Positions 15,117 to 23,104 are shown, counted from the stretch's first letter. The stretch: 42,423 nt of DNA from JBQTIU01 sp052387815 (GCA_052387815.1 JBQTIU010000085.1:1-42423), one strand, 5' to 3'. A program made the numbers and translations. Notes: generated by a model not told the origin, from the sequence alone.

Positions 15117-16430
15117 TTACACCGGCAGCTTGATGCGCGCGCGCAGGCCGCCGTGCGGCGATCGCGTGAGGTCGATCTCGCCGCCATGGACATGCACCAC
15201 GTCGCGGGCGATGGTGAGCCCCAGGCCGACGCCGCCGGTGGCCACATTGCGCGACGGGTCGAGGCGGTAGAACGGCTTGAACACCTCGTCGCGAAGTTCC
15301 GGCGGGATGCCGGGGCCGTCGTCATCGATCACGATCTCGACCGCGCGCGCGCGCCGCGCCGCATGAATTTCGACCTGGGCGGCGTGGCGGGTGGCGTTGG
15401 CGACCAGGTTGTCGAGGCTGCGCTTGATGGCATGCGGGCGCAACGGCAGCGTGAGGTCGCCCGAGGTGGCGACCGACACCGCATGCCCGTCGCGCCGCGC
15501 GGCGGCCGCGATCTCCGCCAACAGCCCGGCGAGGTCGGTGGGCTCGACCTGCTCCTCGCCCTCGCCGCGCACGAAGGCGAGATAGCTTTCGACCATCCGC
15601 TCCATGTCGGCGACATCGGCGCGCAGGCCGGCGGCCGACGGGTGGCCGCCGAACATCGCCAATTCGAGCTTCATGCGCGTGAGGGGGGTGCGCAAGTCGT
15701 GGCTCACCCCGGCCAGCATCTCGGTGCGCTGGGCGACGAAGCGGCGGATGCGTTCGCGCATGTTGATGAAGGCAGCCGCCGCCTGGCGCACCTCGGCGGC
15801 CCCCGAGGGATGGAAGTCCGGCACGTCGCGGCCCTTGCCGAACGCGTCGGCGGCGCGCGCGAGTCGGCGGATCGGGCGCACCTGGTTGCGCATGAACACC
15901 GAGGCGATTGCGAAGAAAACCAGCGAGGAGCCGACCATCCACATGAGGAAGATGTAGGTCGTGGTCGTGAACAAGCGTTCGCGCGGGGCGCGCACGTGGA
16001 GGACGCCCTCGGCGAGCTGGACCTTGATCTCGACCTCGCGGGGCTGGGACCACACGTCGAGCAGGTAGGGACGGCGGACTCGCTCGTTGAGGGCGCGCAC
16101 GAGCAGCCGCTCGAGGATGCCGGAGCCCACCTCCGGCCCGGTGCTGGCGAGGATGGCGCCTTCCTCGAGCGCGAGCTTGAGGCCGGTCGTCATCGACACG
16201 GTGTCGAACAACCAGTCGCGGTCGCCGGGGTCGGGATAACGGCCAAGGGCGTGAACGACCACCGCGACATCGCCCGCCACCGCGCTCGCGAGCCGCCGCG
16301 TCACGGTTTCCCACACCCGGTCGTAGAAGATGAAGGCGGCGACGAGCTGGACCAGGATGAGCGGCGCGACGATGATCAGGAGCGCGCGGCCGAACAGGGT
16401 CTGCGGCAGATGGCGCTTGAGCGACACCAT
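15117..16430 (-). CDS. EnvZ-type sensor histidine kinase
   Basis: A 437-residue inner-membrane kinase. Membrane segments are at about 15-37 and 158-181 with a periplasmic sensor of about 120 residues between, then a HAMP linker (VRPIRRLARAADAFGKG). The phosphoacceptor is His244 in GVSHDLRTPLTRMK. The ATPase domain has the N-box LDNLVANATRHA, the DDDGPGIP box and the GGVGLGLTIARD box. It starts six bases after the petR-like gene, its probable partner. The stimulus is unknown; overall layout resembles EnvZ. Confidence 0.93.
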   Translation of the reverse strand: MVSLKRHLPQTLFGRALLIIVAPLILVQLVAAFIFYDRVWETVTRRLASAVAGDVAVVVHALGRYPDPGDRDWLFDTVSMTTGLKLALEEGAILASTGPEVGSGILERLLVRALNERVRRPYLLDVWSQPREVEIKVQLAEGVLHVRAPRERLFTTTTYIFLMWMVGSSLVFFAIASVFMRNQVRPIRRLARAADAFGKGRDVPDFHPSGAAEVRQAAAAFINMRERIRRFVAQRTEMLAGVSHDLRTPLTRMKLELAMFGGHPSAAGLRADVADMERMVESYLAFVRGEGEEQVEPTDLAGLLAEIAAAARRDGHAVSVATSGDLTLPLRPHAIKRSLDNLVANATRHAAQVEIHAARRARAVEIVIDDDGPGIPPELRDEVFKPFYRLDPSRNVATGGVGLGLTIARDVVHVHGGEIDLTRSPHGGLRARIKLPV

Positions 16431-16436
16431 GCGGCT

Positions 16437-17117
16437 CTAGTCGGCGGCCAACAGGTAGCCGGCACCGCGCACGGTCCGCAGGTAGCGCGGCAGCTTGGGA
16501 TCGGCTTCGATCTTGCGCCGGAGCCGGGTCACCTGCACATCGACCGTGCGTTCGTTCCCGGTCAGGCGCGAGGCGCGCAACAGCTCGCTGCGCGCCACCG
16601 GCGTGCCCGCACCGAGCGCCAGCACCTTGAGGAGCGAGGCCTCGGCCGCGGCGAGCCGCACCGGCTCGGCGCCTTTCGTCAGCTCCTCGCGGACGAGGTC
16701 GAACCGGAATTCGCCGAACCGGATCTCGGCGGGCGCCGACACCGGCGGCGGGGCGCGGCGCAGGATGGCGCCGATGCGCAGCAGGAGCTCGTCGGGCTCG
16801 AAGGGCTTGGCGAGATAGTCGTCGGCGCCGCTCGCCAGGCCGGCGATGCGGTCGGCCGGCTCGCCGCGCGCCGTCAGGAGCAGGATCGGCACCGTGCTCG
16901 CCTGGCGCAACCGGCGCGTGAACTCGACGCCGTTCTGCCCCGGCAGCATCACGTCGAGCACCAAGAGGTCGAAGGCGAGCGCCTCGAGCCGGCTTCTCGC
17001 GGCCGCCGCATCGGCCGCGGTGGTCACTCGATAGCCGTTCTCGGACAGATACTTGCGCAGCAACTCGCGGAGCCGCGAATCGTCGTCGACGACCAGGATA
17101 TGCGCGCCCTCGGCCAT
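16437..17117 (-). CDS. petR: OmpR-family response regulator (PetR-like)
   Basis: A 226-residue regulator. The receiver domain has the acidic pocket DDD (11-13), phosphoacceptor Asp55 in LLVLDVMLPG, and Lys in YLAKPFEPDEL. The winged-helix DNA-binding domain ends ERTVDVQVTRLRRKIE and YLRTVRGAGYLL. The order petP then petR matches Rhodobacter capsulatus, where these flank the cytochrome bc1 genes, but here a kinase follows instead of petABC. ATG 17117 has no ribosome site, and a promoter ends ten bases before it, so the message may be nearly leaderless. The symbol rests on synteny. Confidence 0.88.
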   Translation of the reverse strand: MAEGAHILVVDDDSRLRELLRKYLSENGYRVTTAADAAAARSRLEALAFDLLVLDVMLPGQNGVEFTRRLRQASTVPILLLTARGEPADRIAGLASGADDYLAKPFEPDELLLRIGAILRRAPPPVSAPAEIRFGEFRFDLVREELTKGAEPVRLAAAEASLLKVLALGAGTPVARSELLRASRLTGNERTVDVQVTRLRRKIEADPKLPRYLRTVRGAGYLLAAD

Positions 17118-17127
17118 GAATGGCGCG

Positions 17128-17155
17128 AGTATAGTATGCCCCCGGCAGGGCGCAA
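17128..17155 (-). promoter_or_regulatory. Candidate promoter of petR-like gene, nearly leaderless
   Basis: On the minus strand, TTGCGC (17155-17150), a 16-base spacer and TATACT (17133-17128, five of six to TATAAT). A start at the A of 17121 would leave only four bases (ATTC) before the ATG. The -35 is weak. Confidence 0.4.
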
Positions 17156-17169
17156 GGACCGACGTCCCC

Positions 17170-17664
17170 TTATCCCGGCTTCGCCGGCGCGCCGAGCCTG
17201 GCCCGGTCGGCTTCGTTGATGAGCCCGAGCAGCACTTTCCGGTAGCCGTCAACCGCCGCACCCCCGGCCGCGCGATAGGCGGCGGCGATGCGCGCGCGCT
17301 GGGCATCCGAGAGCTGGCGCTCGAGCGCGGCGCCCTCGGGCGTGAGCTCCAGACGGCGCTCGCGGCGGTCGCGCGGGCCCGGCCGGTGGACGATGCACCC
17401 CCGGCGGACGAGCAGGGCCAGCACGCGCGACAGGCTCTGCTTGGTGATCCCCAGAATGGCCAGCAGCTCGCCGACGCTGATCCTGGGATGGCGGCCGACG
17501 AAAAAGATCACGCGGTGATGGGCGCGGCCCAGCCCGAGGCGCGCGCGGATCGCATCGGGTTCGGCGGCGAAATTGCGGTAGGCGTAGAACAGCAGTTCCA
17601 TGCCTTGGCGCAGCTCCTCCTCGCGCAGGAACAGAAGCTGCATGCCGGCTTTGAGGTCGGCCAT
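17170..17664 (-). CDS. petP: MarR-family transcriptional regulator (PetP-like)
   Basis: A 164-residue winged-helix regulator. The DNA-binding core is SVGELLAILGITKQSLSRVLALLVRRGCI, followed by the wing GPRDRRERRLELTPEG. The N-terminal helices (REEELRQGMELLFYAYRNF) fit the alphaproteobacterial group that sits divergently beside ilvE and upstream of petR. Length is normal. ATG 17664. The divergent gap to ilvE holds a palindrome that could be its own operator. The symbol is by synteny with R. capsulatus petP; the ligand is unknown. Confidence 0.85.
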   Translation of the reverse strand: MADLKAGMQLLFLREEELRQGMELLFYAYRNFAAEPDAIRARLGLGRAHHRVIFFVGRHPRISVGELLAILGITKQSLSRVLALLVRRGCIVHRPGPRDRRERRLELTPEGAALERQLSDAQRARIAAAYRAAGGAAVDGYRKVLLGLINEADRARLGAPAKPG

Positions 17665-17691
17665 CGGCCGGAGCCTTTCGCGGGATTTAAG

Positions 17692-17704
17692 TCAATAACG
17701 TTGA
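17692..17704. promoter_or_regulatory. Possible MarR/PetP operator between petP and ilvE
   Basis: TCAATAACGTTGA has outer arms TCAA and TTGA around five bases, in the only AT-rich part of the 123-base divergent gap. MarR proteins bind imperfect palindromes of this size. No convincing -35/-10 pair could be placed around it, so its role is uncertain. Confidence 0.35.
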
Positions 17705-17787
17705 TATATGCCGCGCAGGGGTTTTCTAGCGCAAGGTTTTTTGCGATAAGGAAGTTTCACGACACCCGAGCACGAGTGCGAGGACCC

Positions 17788-18678
17788 ATGGCGATGATCC
17801 CTTTCGACGACCGCGACGGTACCATCTGGTTCAACGGCAAGCTCATCGCCTGGCGCGAGGCGAAGCTGCATGTGCTGACCCACGCCCTGCACTACGCCAG
17901 CGCCGTGTTCGAGGGCGAGCGGGTCTATGGCGGCCGCATTTTCAAGCTCACCGAGCACAGCCAGCGCCTGTGGGATTCGGCGAAGCTCTTGGGGTTCGAG
18001 CTGCCGATCTCGGTAGCCGAGGTCGAGCGCGCCAGCAACGAGGCGGTGCGGGCCAACAACATCGTCGACGGCTATGTCCGTCCGATCGCCTGGCGGGGCG
18101 CTGAGATGATGGGCGTCTCGGCCCAGGCGACGCGGATCAATCTGGCGATCGCCGCCTGGGAGTGGCCGGCCTATTTCTCGCCCGAGGCGCGGCTCAAGGG
18201 CATTCGCATGACGATGGCCAAATGGGCGCGGCCGGCGCCCAACACCGCGCCCACCGCCAGCAAGGCCGCCGGGCTTTACATGATCTGCACCCTGTCCAAG
18301 CACGCCGCCGAGGCCGCCGGCTACAACGATGCCCTGATGCTCGACTGGCGCGGCCAGATCGCCGAGGCCACGGGGGCCAACATTTTCCTGGTCATCGACG
18401 GCGTCTTGCACACGCCCACCCCGGACTGCTTCCTCGACGGCATCACGCGCCGCACCGTGATCGAGCTCGCCCGCAAGCGCCAGTACAAGATCGTCGAGCG
18501 CGCGATCATGCCGAGCGAACTCGGGCGAGCCCAGGAGGCGTTCTTGACCGGCACCGCCGCCGAGGTGACGCCCATCTCCGAGATCGACCGCTACACGTTC
18601 ACGGTCGGCCCGCTGACCCGCAGCCTGATGGAGGATTTCGACCGCCTGGTCCGCACCCCGCCCGCCAAGGCGGCGTGA
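17788..18678 (+). CDS. ilvE: Branched-chain amino acid aminotransferase
   Basis: A 296-residue class IV PLP aminotransferase that makes or degrades Val, Leu and Ile using glutamate/2-oxoglutarate. The PLP lysine is Lys159 in TASKAAGLY. Other class IV motifs are HALHYASAVFEGERVY, GYVRPIAWRG, EATGANIFLVIDG with the Glu that holds the PLP ring nitrogen, and FLTGTAAEVTPI. ATG 17788 has GAGG seven to ten bases upstream; the frame is open further up without homology. Divergent from the petP-like regulator, which may control it. Confidence 0.96.
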   Translation: MAMIPFDDRDGTIWFNGKLIAWREAKLHVLTHALHYASAVFEGERVYGGRIFKLTEHSQRLWDSAKLLGFELPISVAEVERASNEAVRANNIVDGYVRPIAWRGAEMMGVSAQATRINLAIAAWEWPAYFSPEARLKGIRMTMAKWARPAPNTAPTASKAAGLYMICTLSKHAAEAAGYNDALMLDWRGQIAEATGANIFLVIDGVLHTPTPDCFLDGITRRTVIELARKRQYKIVERAIMPSELGRAQEAFLTGTAAEVTPISEIDRYTFTVGPLTRSLMEDFDRLVRTPPAKAA

Positions 18679-18707
18679 CCCGCCCGCGCCACGACCCTCT
18701 TTCGCGC

Positions 18708-19299
18708 ATGGCCGAGCGGTTCACCATCGGCCATTCGAATCACCCCATCGCGCGTTTCATCGCCGTGCCTCACGAGCCCACGGCATCGGCGCCTTCGCCG
18801 ATGTGCGCTCGTATCCGCGCTCGCGCTTCAACCCGCAGTTCAACCGCCGCGCGCTCGAGGGCTCGCTGGCGGCGGCGGGCATTGCGTATCTCTATCTCGG
18901 CGAGGGCCGGGGCGCGCGTCCCCTCGGCCCCGAGTATCGGCGCGACGGCGTTCCTGATTGTGCGCTGCTCGCCCAGCGCCCGGAGTTTCGGGCCGGGCTC
19001 GAGCGGGTCGGTGAGCAAATGGCGCGCTTTCGTCCGGCGCTGATGGGCGCGCGACGCGCGACCCGCTCGACTGCCACCGCACGATCCTGGTGGCCTGCCA
19101 TCTGCGCGCGCCCGGGCTCGCCATCCGCCACATCCTTGCCGGCGGTTCGATCGAGGAGCACGACGCCGCCGAACGCCGGCTCTTGACGCTCACCGGCGAG
19201 AGCCCGCCGCCGCTCCTGGTCCTCGACCCGCAAGCCGTGGCCGCCGCAATCGAGCGCGCCTATGAGACAAGCGGCCGGCGAATGTTCGGCCGGCCCTGA
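18708..19299 (+). pseudogene. DUF488-family gene with two frameshifts
   Basis: The three frames together give one DUF488 protein of about 197 residues. The pieces are MAERFTIGHSNHPIARFIA; then HGIGAFADVRSYPRSRFNPQ through EFRAGLERVGEQMARFRPALM; then RDPLDCHRTILVACHLRAPGLAIRHILAGG through RRMFGRP. The breaks lie near 18760-18778 and 19045-19057, and each is consistent with loss of one base. DUF488 holds small proteins of unknown function with conserved Arg, Cys and His. It could be true decay or two sequencing errors. It converges with the XRE gene, which is also broken. Confidence 0.75.
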
Positions 19300-19310
19300 C
19301 CGCCCTCGGT

Positions 19311-19606
19311 TCAGGCCGCAGCCACCAGATCGAGCCTCACCCGCATGCCCACCGCGCGGGCCGCCTTGGCGAAGGTGGCGAGCGAAACGCGAATATTGCG
19401 GGGATCGAGGAGCCGGTCGAGCTGGGCGCGGCTGGTCGCAAGGCGCTTCGCCATTTCCGTCTTGGCGATCCTTTCTTCTTCATCGTCTTGGCGAGTTGCC
19501 AAGCCAGGACGGCCTTCACGGCTTTCTCCTGCAACTCGTCGATGAGACCCTCTTCTTCGAGGAACGCCTCGAAGGTCGACCCATCGTGGGGATTCCGCCG
19601 CTTCAT
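19311..19606 (-). pseudogene. XRE-type helix-turn-helix (antitoxin-like) gene with a frameshift
   Basis: Joined across one shift, about 98 residues: MKRRNPHDGSTFEAFLEEEG and ELQEKAVKAVLAWQLAKTMKK in the first frame, then ERIAKTEMAKRLATSRAQLD, RLLDPRN and VSLATFAKAARAVGMRVRLD in the second. The second part is a Cro/C1-type HTH as in HigA-like antitoxins. The shift lies at about 19469-19486 in a GAAGAAGAAAGG run and fits one missing G. ATG 19606 has its own GGATGGA site, so it was once a separate gene. The upstream nucleotidyltransferase frame runs into it without a stop. Confidence 0.75.
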
Positions 19607-19957
19607 TTTTCCATCCGTGTCATCGCCGACTGCCTCTCGGGCTTCACAAGGCGGTCCTTGCAGGCGGATCGCGGCAAGGAGGAGTGTAGGAGGCTCGCGC
19701 TCATCGGCACGAATGGGGACGAAGTGGGCGAGGTGCCCGGTCTCGAGAAGCAGGTCGTATGCGAGATCCGCGAGAAGCCGCGTATCCGCGCCTCTGTCCA
19801 ACTCGCCGGCCAGCTTGACCGTGAAATCCCAGTCGCCGGGCTGTTCGGCGTCGGCGCGCGCCCGGCTACCGAAAAGAACGACCCCGCCGAGACGCTCTCC
19901 GTAGAGCGCCCCTAAACGAGTTTTGACCACAGCGCCGAAATCGAATTCCGCTGTCAT
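19607..19957 (-). CDS. Minimal nucleotidyltransferase domain (MNT, Pol-beta fold)
   Basis: About 117 residues before the XRE start. The DNA polymerase beta-type motif is exact: Gly30-Ser31, ten residues, Asp42-Trp-Asp44 (FGSRARADAEQPGDWDF). A helical part, LLADLAYDLLLETGHLAHFVPI, follows as in MntA-like proteins. Some relatives are toxin-antitoxin partners that AMPylate a HEPN toxin, but no HEPN gene is visible. It starts with ATG overlapping the moaE stop (ATGA), so it is translated with the moco operon. There is no stop codon before the XRE frame, so the product may be a fusion or the true end may be lost to a frameshift. Confidence 0.75.
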
Positions 19958-20406
19958 TTCTCTTCCCAGCGCGCCGTCGCTTGCTCGTCGCTTGCCTCGG
20001 CGGCGACCCATTCGGCGCCGCGTCCGGACTCTTCCAGCTTCCAGAACGGGGCCTTGGTCTTCAGCCAGTCGATCAGGAAGTGGCAGGCCGCGAAGGCCGC
20101 CTCGCGATGGGCCGAGGCGGTGGCGACCAGCACGATCCGCTCGCCCGGCTCGAGCCGGCCGTAACGGTGGATGATGAGGGACGCCGACAACGGCCACCGG
20201 GCTTGCGCCTCGGCCTCGATCTCGGCGAGCTTGCGGTCGGTCATGCCGGGGTAGTGTTCGAGGGTCATGGCGCCGATCCGCTCGCCCCCGGCCATATCGC
20301 GCACCAGGCCGAGGAAGCTGACGACGCCGCCGACCTCGGCGCGGCCGGCGACCAGCTTGGCGAGCTCGGCGCCGACGTCGAAATCCTCGCGCTGCACGCG
20401 GATCAT
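19954..20406 (-). CDS. moaE: Molybdopterin synthase large subunit
   Basis: A 150-residue MoaE. With thiocarboxylated MoaD it inserts the dithiolene sulfurs into precursor Z (cPMP). Conserved parts are GGVVSFLGLVRD, LEHYPGMTDRKL, HRYGRLEPGERIVLVATASAHREAAF and the active-site stretch KTKAPFWKLE. The ATG overlaps the moaD stop (ATGA), giving a 1:1 coupled subunit pair. The tail (ASDEQATARWEEK) is longer than in E. coli. It overlaps the nucleotidyltransferase start by four bases. Confidence 0.96.
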   Translation of the reverse strand: MIRVQREDFDVGAELAKLVAGRAEVGGVVSFLGLVRDMAGGERIGAMTLEHYPGMTDRKLAEIEAEAQARWPLSASLIIHRYGRLEPGERIVLVATASAHREAAFAACHFLIDWLKTKAPFWKLEESGRGAEWVAAEASDEQATARWEEK

Positions 20407-20660
20407 CGCCGGCCTCCGGTCACCGGCGGGAAGATCGCCACTTCGTCGTCGGCGCCGACCGGGTGGTCGAACTTCACGTACTCCTGGTTGACGGCGACGC
20501 GGATCGCCCGCCGGTCCTTCAACGCCTCGGCATGTCCCGGCGAACGGGTCTTCAGATGCTCGACCAGGCCCGCGACGTCGCGGATCGAGGCCGGGGGGTC
20601 GAAGGTCTCTTCGGCGGCGCCGACCCGGGTGCGCAGCCAGGCGAAATACAGCACCTTCAC
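20403..20660 (-). CDS. moaD: Molybdopterin synthase sulfur carrier subunit, with C-terminal Arg-Arg
   Basis: An 85-residue ubiquitin-like MoaD: VKVLYFAWLRTRVGAAEE, a helix DVAGLVEHLK, and EVAIFPPVTGG. The family needs a free C-terminal Gly-Gly for adenylation and thiocarboxylation, but here Gly82-Gly83 is followed by Arg84-Arg85 before the stop. GTG 20660 overlaps the moeA stop (GTGA). Everything else looks functional, so the tail is either trimmed, a recent point change in the overlap with moaE, or a sequencing error. Confidence 0.92.
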   Translation of the reverse strand: MKVLYFAWLRTRVGAAEETFDPPASIRDVAGLVEHLKTRSPGHAEALKDRRAIRVAVNQEYVKFDHPVGADDEVAIFPPVTGGRR

Positions 20661-21913
20661 GACGCGACCTCGTTGAAGGGCAGGAAATCGACCATCGCGC
20701 CCGCGGGCAGGCGGGTCACCTCCTCGGCGAGCTCGACGAGGCCGTCGGCTTCGACGAGCGAGGACAGAATGCCGGCGCCGTCGCGCGGGAATTTCCGCGC
20801 CACCATCGCGCCGTCGGGGCTGGGCGCCAGCCGCGCCCGCACCCATTCCCGCCGCCCGTGCTTCTTCTTGATCTCGAAGCCGGCCCGCACGCGATAGAAG
20901 ATCGGCTCGGTGTCGACGGCGCCGGCCAGCCGCAGCAGCACGGGGCGCGCGAAGCGCAGAAAGGTCACCATCATCGCCACCGGGTTGCCCGGCAGGCCGA
21001 CGAAGGCCACGCCGCCGACCTGGCCGAGCCCCACCGGCCGGCCGGGGCGGATGGCAAGCCGCCAGAAATGGATCGACCCGTTAGCCTCGACGGCCGCGCG
21101 GACGTGATCTTCCTCGCCGGTCGACATGCCGCCCGAGGTGACGATCGCATCGCACCCGGCGCTGGCGCGCGCCAACGCCGCCTCGATCGCCTCGCGCCGG
21201 TCGGCGAGGATGCCGAAATCGGCGACCCGGCACCCGAGCGCCTCGAGCAGGGCGATCAACACATAGCGGTTGGCGTCATAGATGACGCCCGTAGGCGCCG
21301 GCTGGCCCGGCTCCCGGAGTTCGTCGCCGGTCGAGAACACCGCCACCTCGAGCCGCCGATAGACCGCCAGCTCGGCGAGCCCCACGGAAGCGGCGAGCCC
21401 GATATCCTGGGGCCGCAAGCGGTGGCCGCGCTTAAGGATGATGGCGCCGGCCTTGACATCTTCGCCCGCCTGGCGGCGATTGGCGCCCCGCTTGATGCTG
21501 GGCGGCAGGACGACGAATTCGGCCTCGACCCGCACGTCCTCCTGCATGAACACGGTGTCGGGCCCCGCCGGCATCGGCGCCCCGGTGAAGATACGGATCG
21601 CCTCGCCGCGCCGGGCCTGGCGGCCGAGCGGCCAGCCCGCCGCGGCCCGGCCGCGCACGGCAAGCCGGGTCGGCGCCCCCGGGTCGAGATCGTCGAAGAA
21701 CACGGCGTAGCCGTCGACCGCCGCGTTGTCGTGGGGGGGCACGTTCCGCCCGGCGAGGATATCGGCGGCGAGGATGCGCGCGCGGGCTTGCGCGAGGGGC
21801 ACCGTCTCGGGGCTCGCCACCGGGGCGACGCGCGCGGCCAGGATGTCGAGCGCCTCGCTGGCGCGCATCAATTCGCCGCCGAAGGCGAAGCAGTCGTCGG
21901 ACAGTTGCGCCAT
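20657..21913 (-). CDS. moeA: Molybdopterin molybdenumtransferase
   Basis: A 418-residue MoeA that inserts molybdate into adenylylated molybdopterin. The N-terminus MAQLSDDCFAFGGELMRASE is typical of alphaproteobacterial MoeA. Motifs include PPHDNAAVDGYAV, IFTGAPMPAGPDTV, the MoCF/MogA-like domain with STGDEL, TSGGMSTGEEDHV and GLPGNPVAMMVTF, and the C-terminal domain IV. It follows mobB by ten bases and overlaps moaD. No mogA is visible in the window. Confidence 0.97.
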   Translation of the reverse strand: MAQLSDDCFAFGGELMRASEALDILAARVAPVASPETVPLAQARARILAADILAGRNVPPHDNAAVDGYAVFFDDLDPGAPTRLAVRGRAAAGWPLGRQARRGEAIRIFTGAPMPAGPDTVFMQEDVRVEAEFVVLPPSIKRGANRRQAGEDVKAGAIILKRGHRLRPQDIGLAASVGLAELAVYRRLEVAVFSTGDELREPGQPAPTGVIYDANRYVLIALLEALGCRVADFGILADRREAIEAALARASAGCDAIVTSGGMSTGEEDHVRAAVEANGSIHFWRLAIRPGRPVGLGQVGGVAFVGLPGNPVAMMVTFLRFARPVLLRLAGAVDTEPIFYRVRAGFEIKKKHGRREWVRARLAPSPDGAMVARKFPRDGAGILSSLVEADGLVELAEEVTRLPAGAMVDFLPFNEVAS

Positions 21914-21923
21914 GGCGCCCCCG

Positions 21924-22448
21924 TCAGCGGGAAACGACCCGCAGCGGCGCGCCGACGAGCCCGCAATGGGCGATCACGAAGGCGGCGATCGTCTCGATGT
22001 CATCGAGATCGAAGCGCGGTAGCCCGAGCCCCGGCAACGGCGCGTCGCTCGCCACCGCGACGATCCTGGGATCGCCGGAGCACAGCAACGGCTTGCCGAC
22101 CTGCGGCCGGTGCACTTCGAGCTTGTCGTGGGCGTGGGCCTTGAAGCCTTCGATGATCACCAGATCGACGGGGCTCATCCGCGCCAGGAGGTCTTCGACC
22201 GCCGGCTCGGCGGCGCCCCGCAACTCGTGCATGAGCGCCCAGCGGTTGGCCGAGGACACCATGACCTCGGTGGCGCCCGCGGCGCGGTGCTCGTAGCTGT
22301 CCTTGCCCGGAACATCGACCGCGAAATCGTGGTGCGCGTGCTTGATGGTCGAAACCGCGATCCGACGCGCCTTCAAGGCCGGGATGAGCCGCATGATCAG
22401 CGTCGTCTTGCCGCTGCCGCTCCACCCCGCCAGGCCGAAAATCTTCAT
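21924..22448 (-). CDS. mobB: Molybdopterin-guanine dinucleotide biosynthesis protein B
   Basis: A 174-residue P-loop GTPase that assists MobA in attaching GMP to the molybdenum cofactor. The Walker A motif GWSGSGKTTL is at residues 8-17. Other MobB motifs are VSTIKHAHHDF, DSYEHRAAGATEVMVSSANRWAL and VDLVIIEGFK. ATG 22448 lies 29 bases after the pgsA stop. Its presence implies that MGD-type molybdoenzymes are made in this organism, although none is in the window and mobA is not seen. Confidence 0.95.
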   Translation of the reverse strand: MKIFGLAGWSGSGKTTLIMRLIPALKARRIAVSTIKHAHHDFAVDVPGKDSYEHRAAGATEVMVSSANRWALMHELRGAAEPAVEDLLARMSPVDLVIIEGFKAHAHDKLEVHRPQVGKPLLCSGDPRIVAVASDAPLPGLGLPRFDLDDIETIAAFVIAHCGLVGAPLRVVSR

Positions 22449-22477
22449 GGCCGTGGCCGTCGCCGCCAGGCCGGTCC

Positions 22478-23104
22478 TTACACGGCCCGCCCCGGCGCCT
22501 TGTCCGGCCCGACCGGCGCGCCCGCGACGGGGCGCTCGCGGCGGGCGTCCGCGCCGAGGTGCAGCAGGGCCGCCTTCAAATAATCGTAACCGGTGTAAAG
22601 CGTCAGGGCCGCCGACAGCCACAGGCCGGTCTCGCCGATCAGGCTGACCGGCAGGAATGCCGTCGGCCGGGCATCGCCGACGATGAGGAACCCCAGCGCC
22701 GTCATCTGGATGCCGGTCTTCCATTTGGCCAACCGGCTCACCGGCAGGCTGACCCTGACCTCGGCCAGCAACTCGCGCAGGCCCGATACCAACAGCTCGC
22801 GGCACAGGATGACGAGCGCCGGCAGCACCAGCAGGCCGGCGATGCGGTCGATCGCGACCAGCATCAGAATGGTGGCCGCCACCAGGAGCTTGTCGGCGAT
22901 CGGATCGAAGATGCGCCCGAGCCTCGATTGCTGCTTCCAGGCGCGGGCGACATAGCCGTCGAGGTAGTCGGTCACCGCGGCGGCGGTATAGAGGGCGCAG
23001 GCGAGGTAGCGGACCACATCGCCCTCGACATAGAACAGCATCACCAGCAGCGGGATCGCCGCGATGCGCGACAGCGTGAGAGTCATGGCCAACGACGACA
23101 GCAT
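22478..23104 (-). CDS. pgsA: CDP-diacylglycerol-glycerol-3-phosphate 3-phosphatidyltransferase
   Basis: A 208-residue integral membrane enzyme that makes phosphatidylglycerol phosphate, the first step towards phosphatidylglycerol (also the Lgt lipid donor). The CDP-alcohol phosphotransferase motif is complete: Asp46, Asp49-Gly50, Ala53-Arg54, Gly63, Asp67, Asp71 in TDYLDGYVARAW through GRIFDPIADK. Five to six hydrophobic segments are seen. It follows uvrC by 44 bases, a widely conserved pair. The last 25 residues are Pro/Arg-rich and variable. Confidence 0.95.
   Translation of the reverse strand: MLSSLAMTLTLSRIAAIPLLVMLFYVEGDVVRYLACALYTAAAVTDYLDGYVARAWKQQSRLGRIFDPIADKLLVAATILMLVAIDRIAGLLVLPALVILCRELLVSGLRELLAEVRVSLPVSRLAKWKTGIQMTALGFLIVGDARPTAFLPVSLIGETGLWLSAALTLYTGYDYLKAALLHLGADARRERPVAGAPVGPDKAPGRAV

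Noticed and set aside
18730..18745. TTCGAAT as a tRNA T-loop
   Set aside because: It is inside the DUF488 reading frame and no cloverleaf arms or anticodon stem surround it; no tRNA was found in the window.
19607..19957. Reading the nucleotidyltransferase after moaE as MobA
   Set aside because: MobA has an LAGG-x2-SRMG start and about 190-200 residues. This protein has the Pol-beta GS-x10-D-x-D motif and is much shorter.
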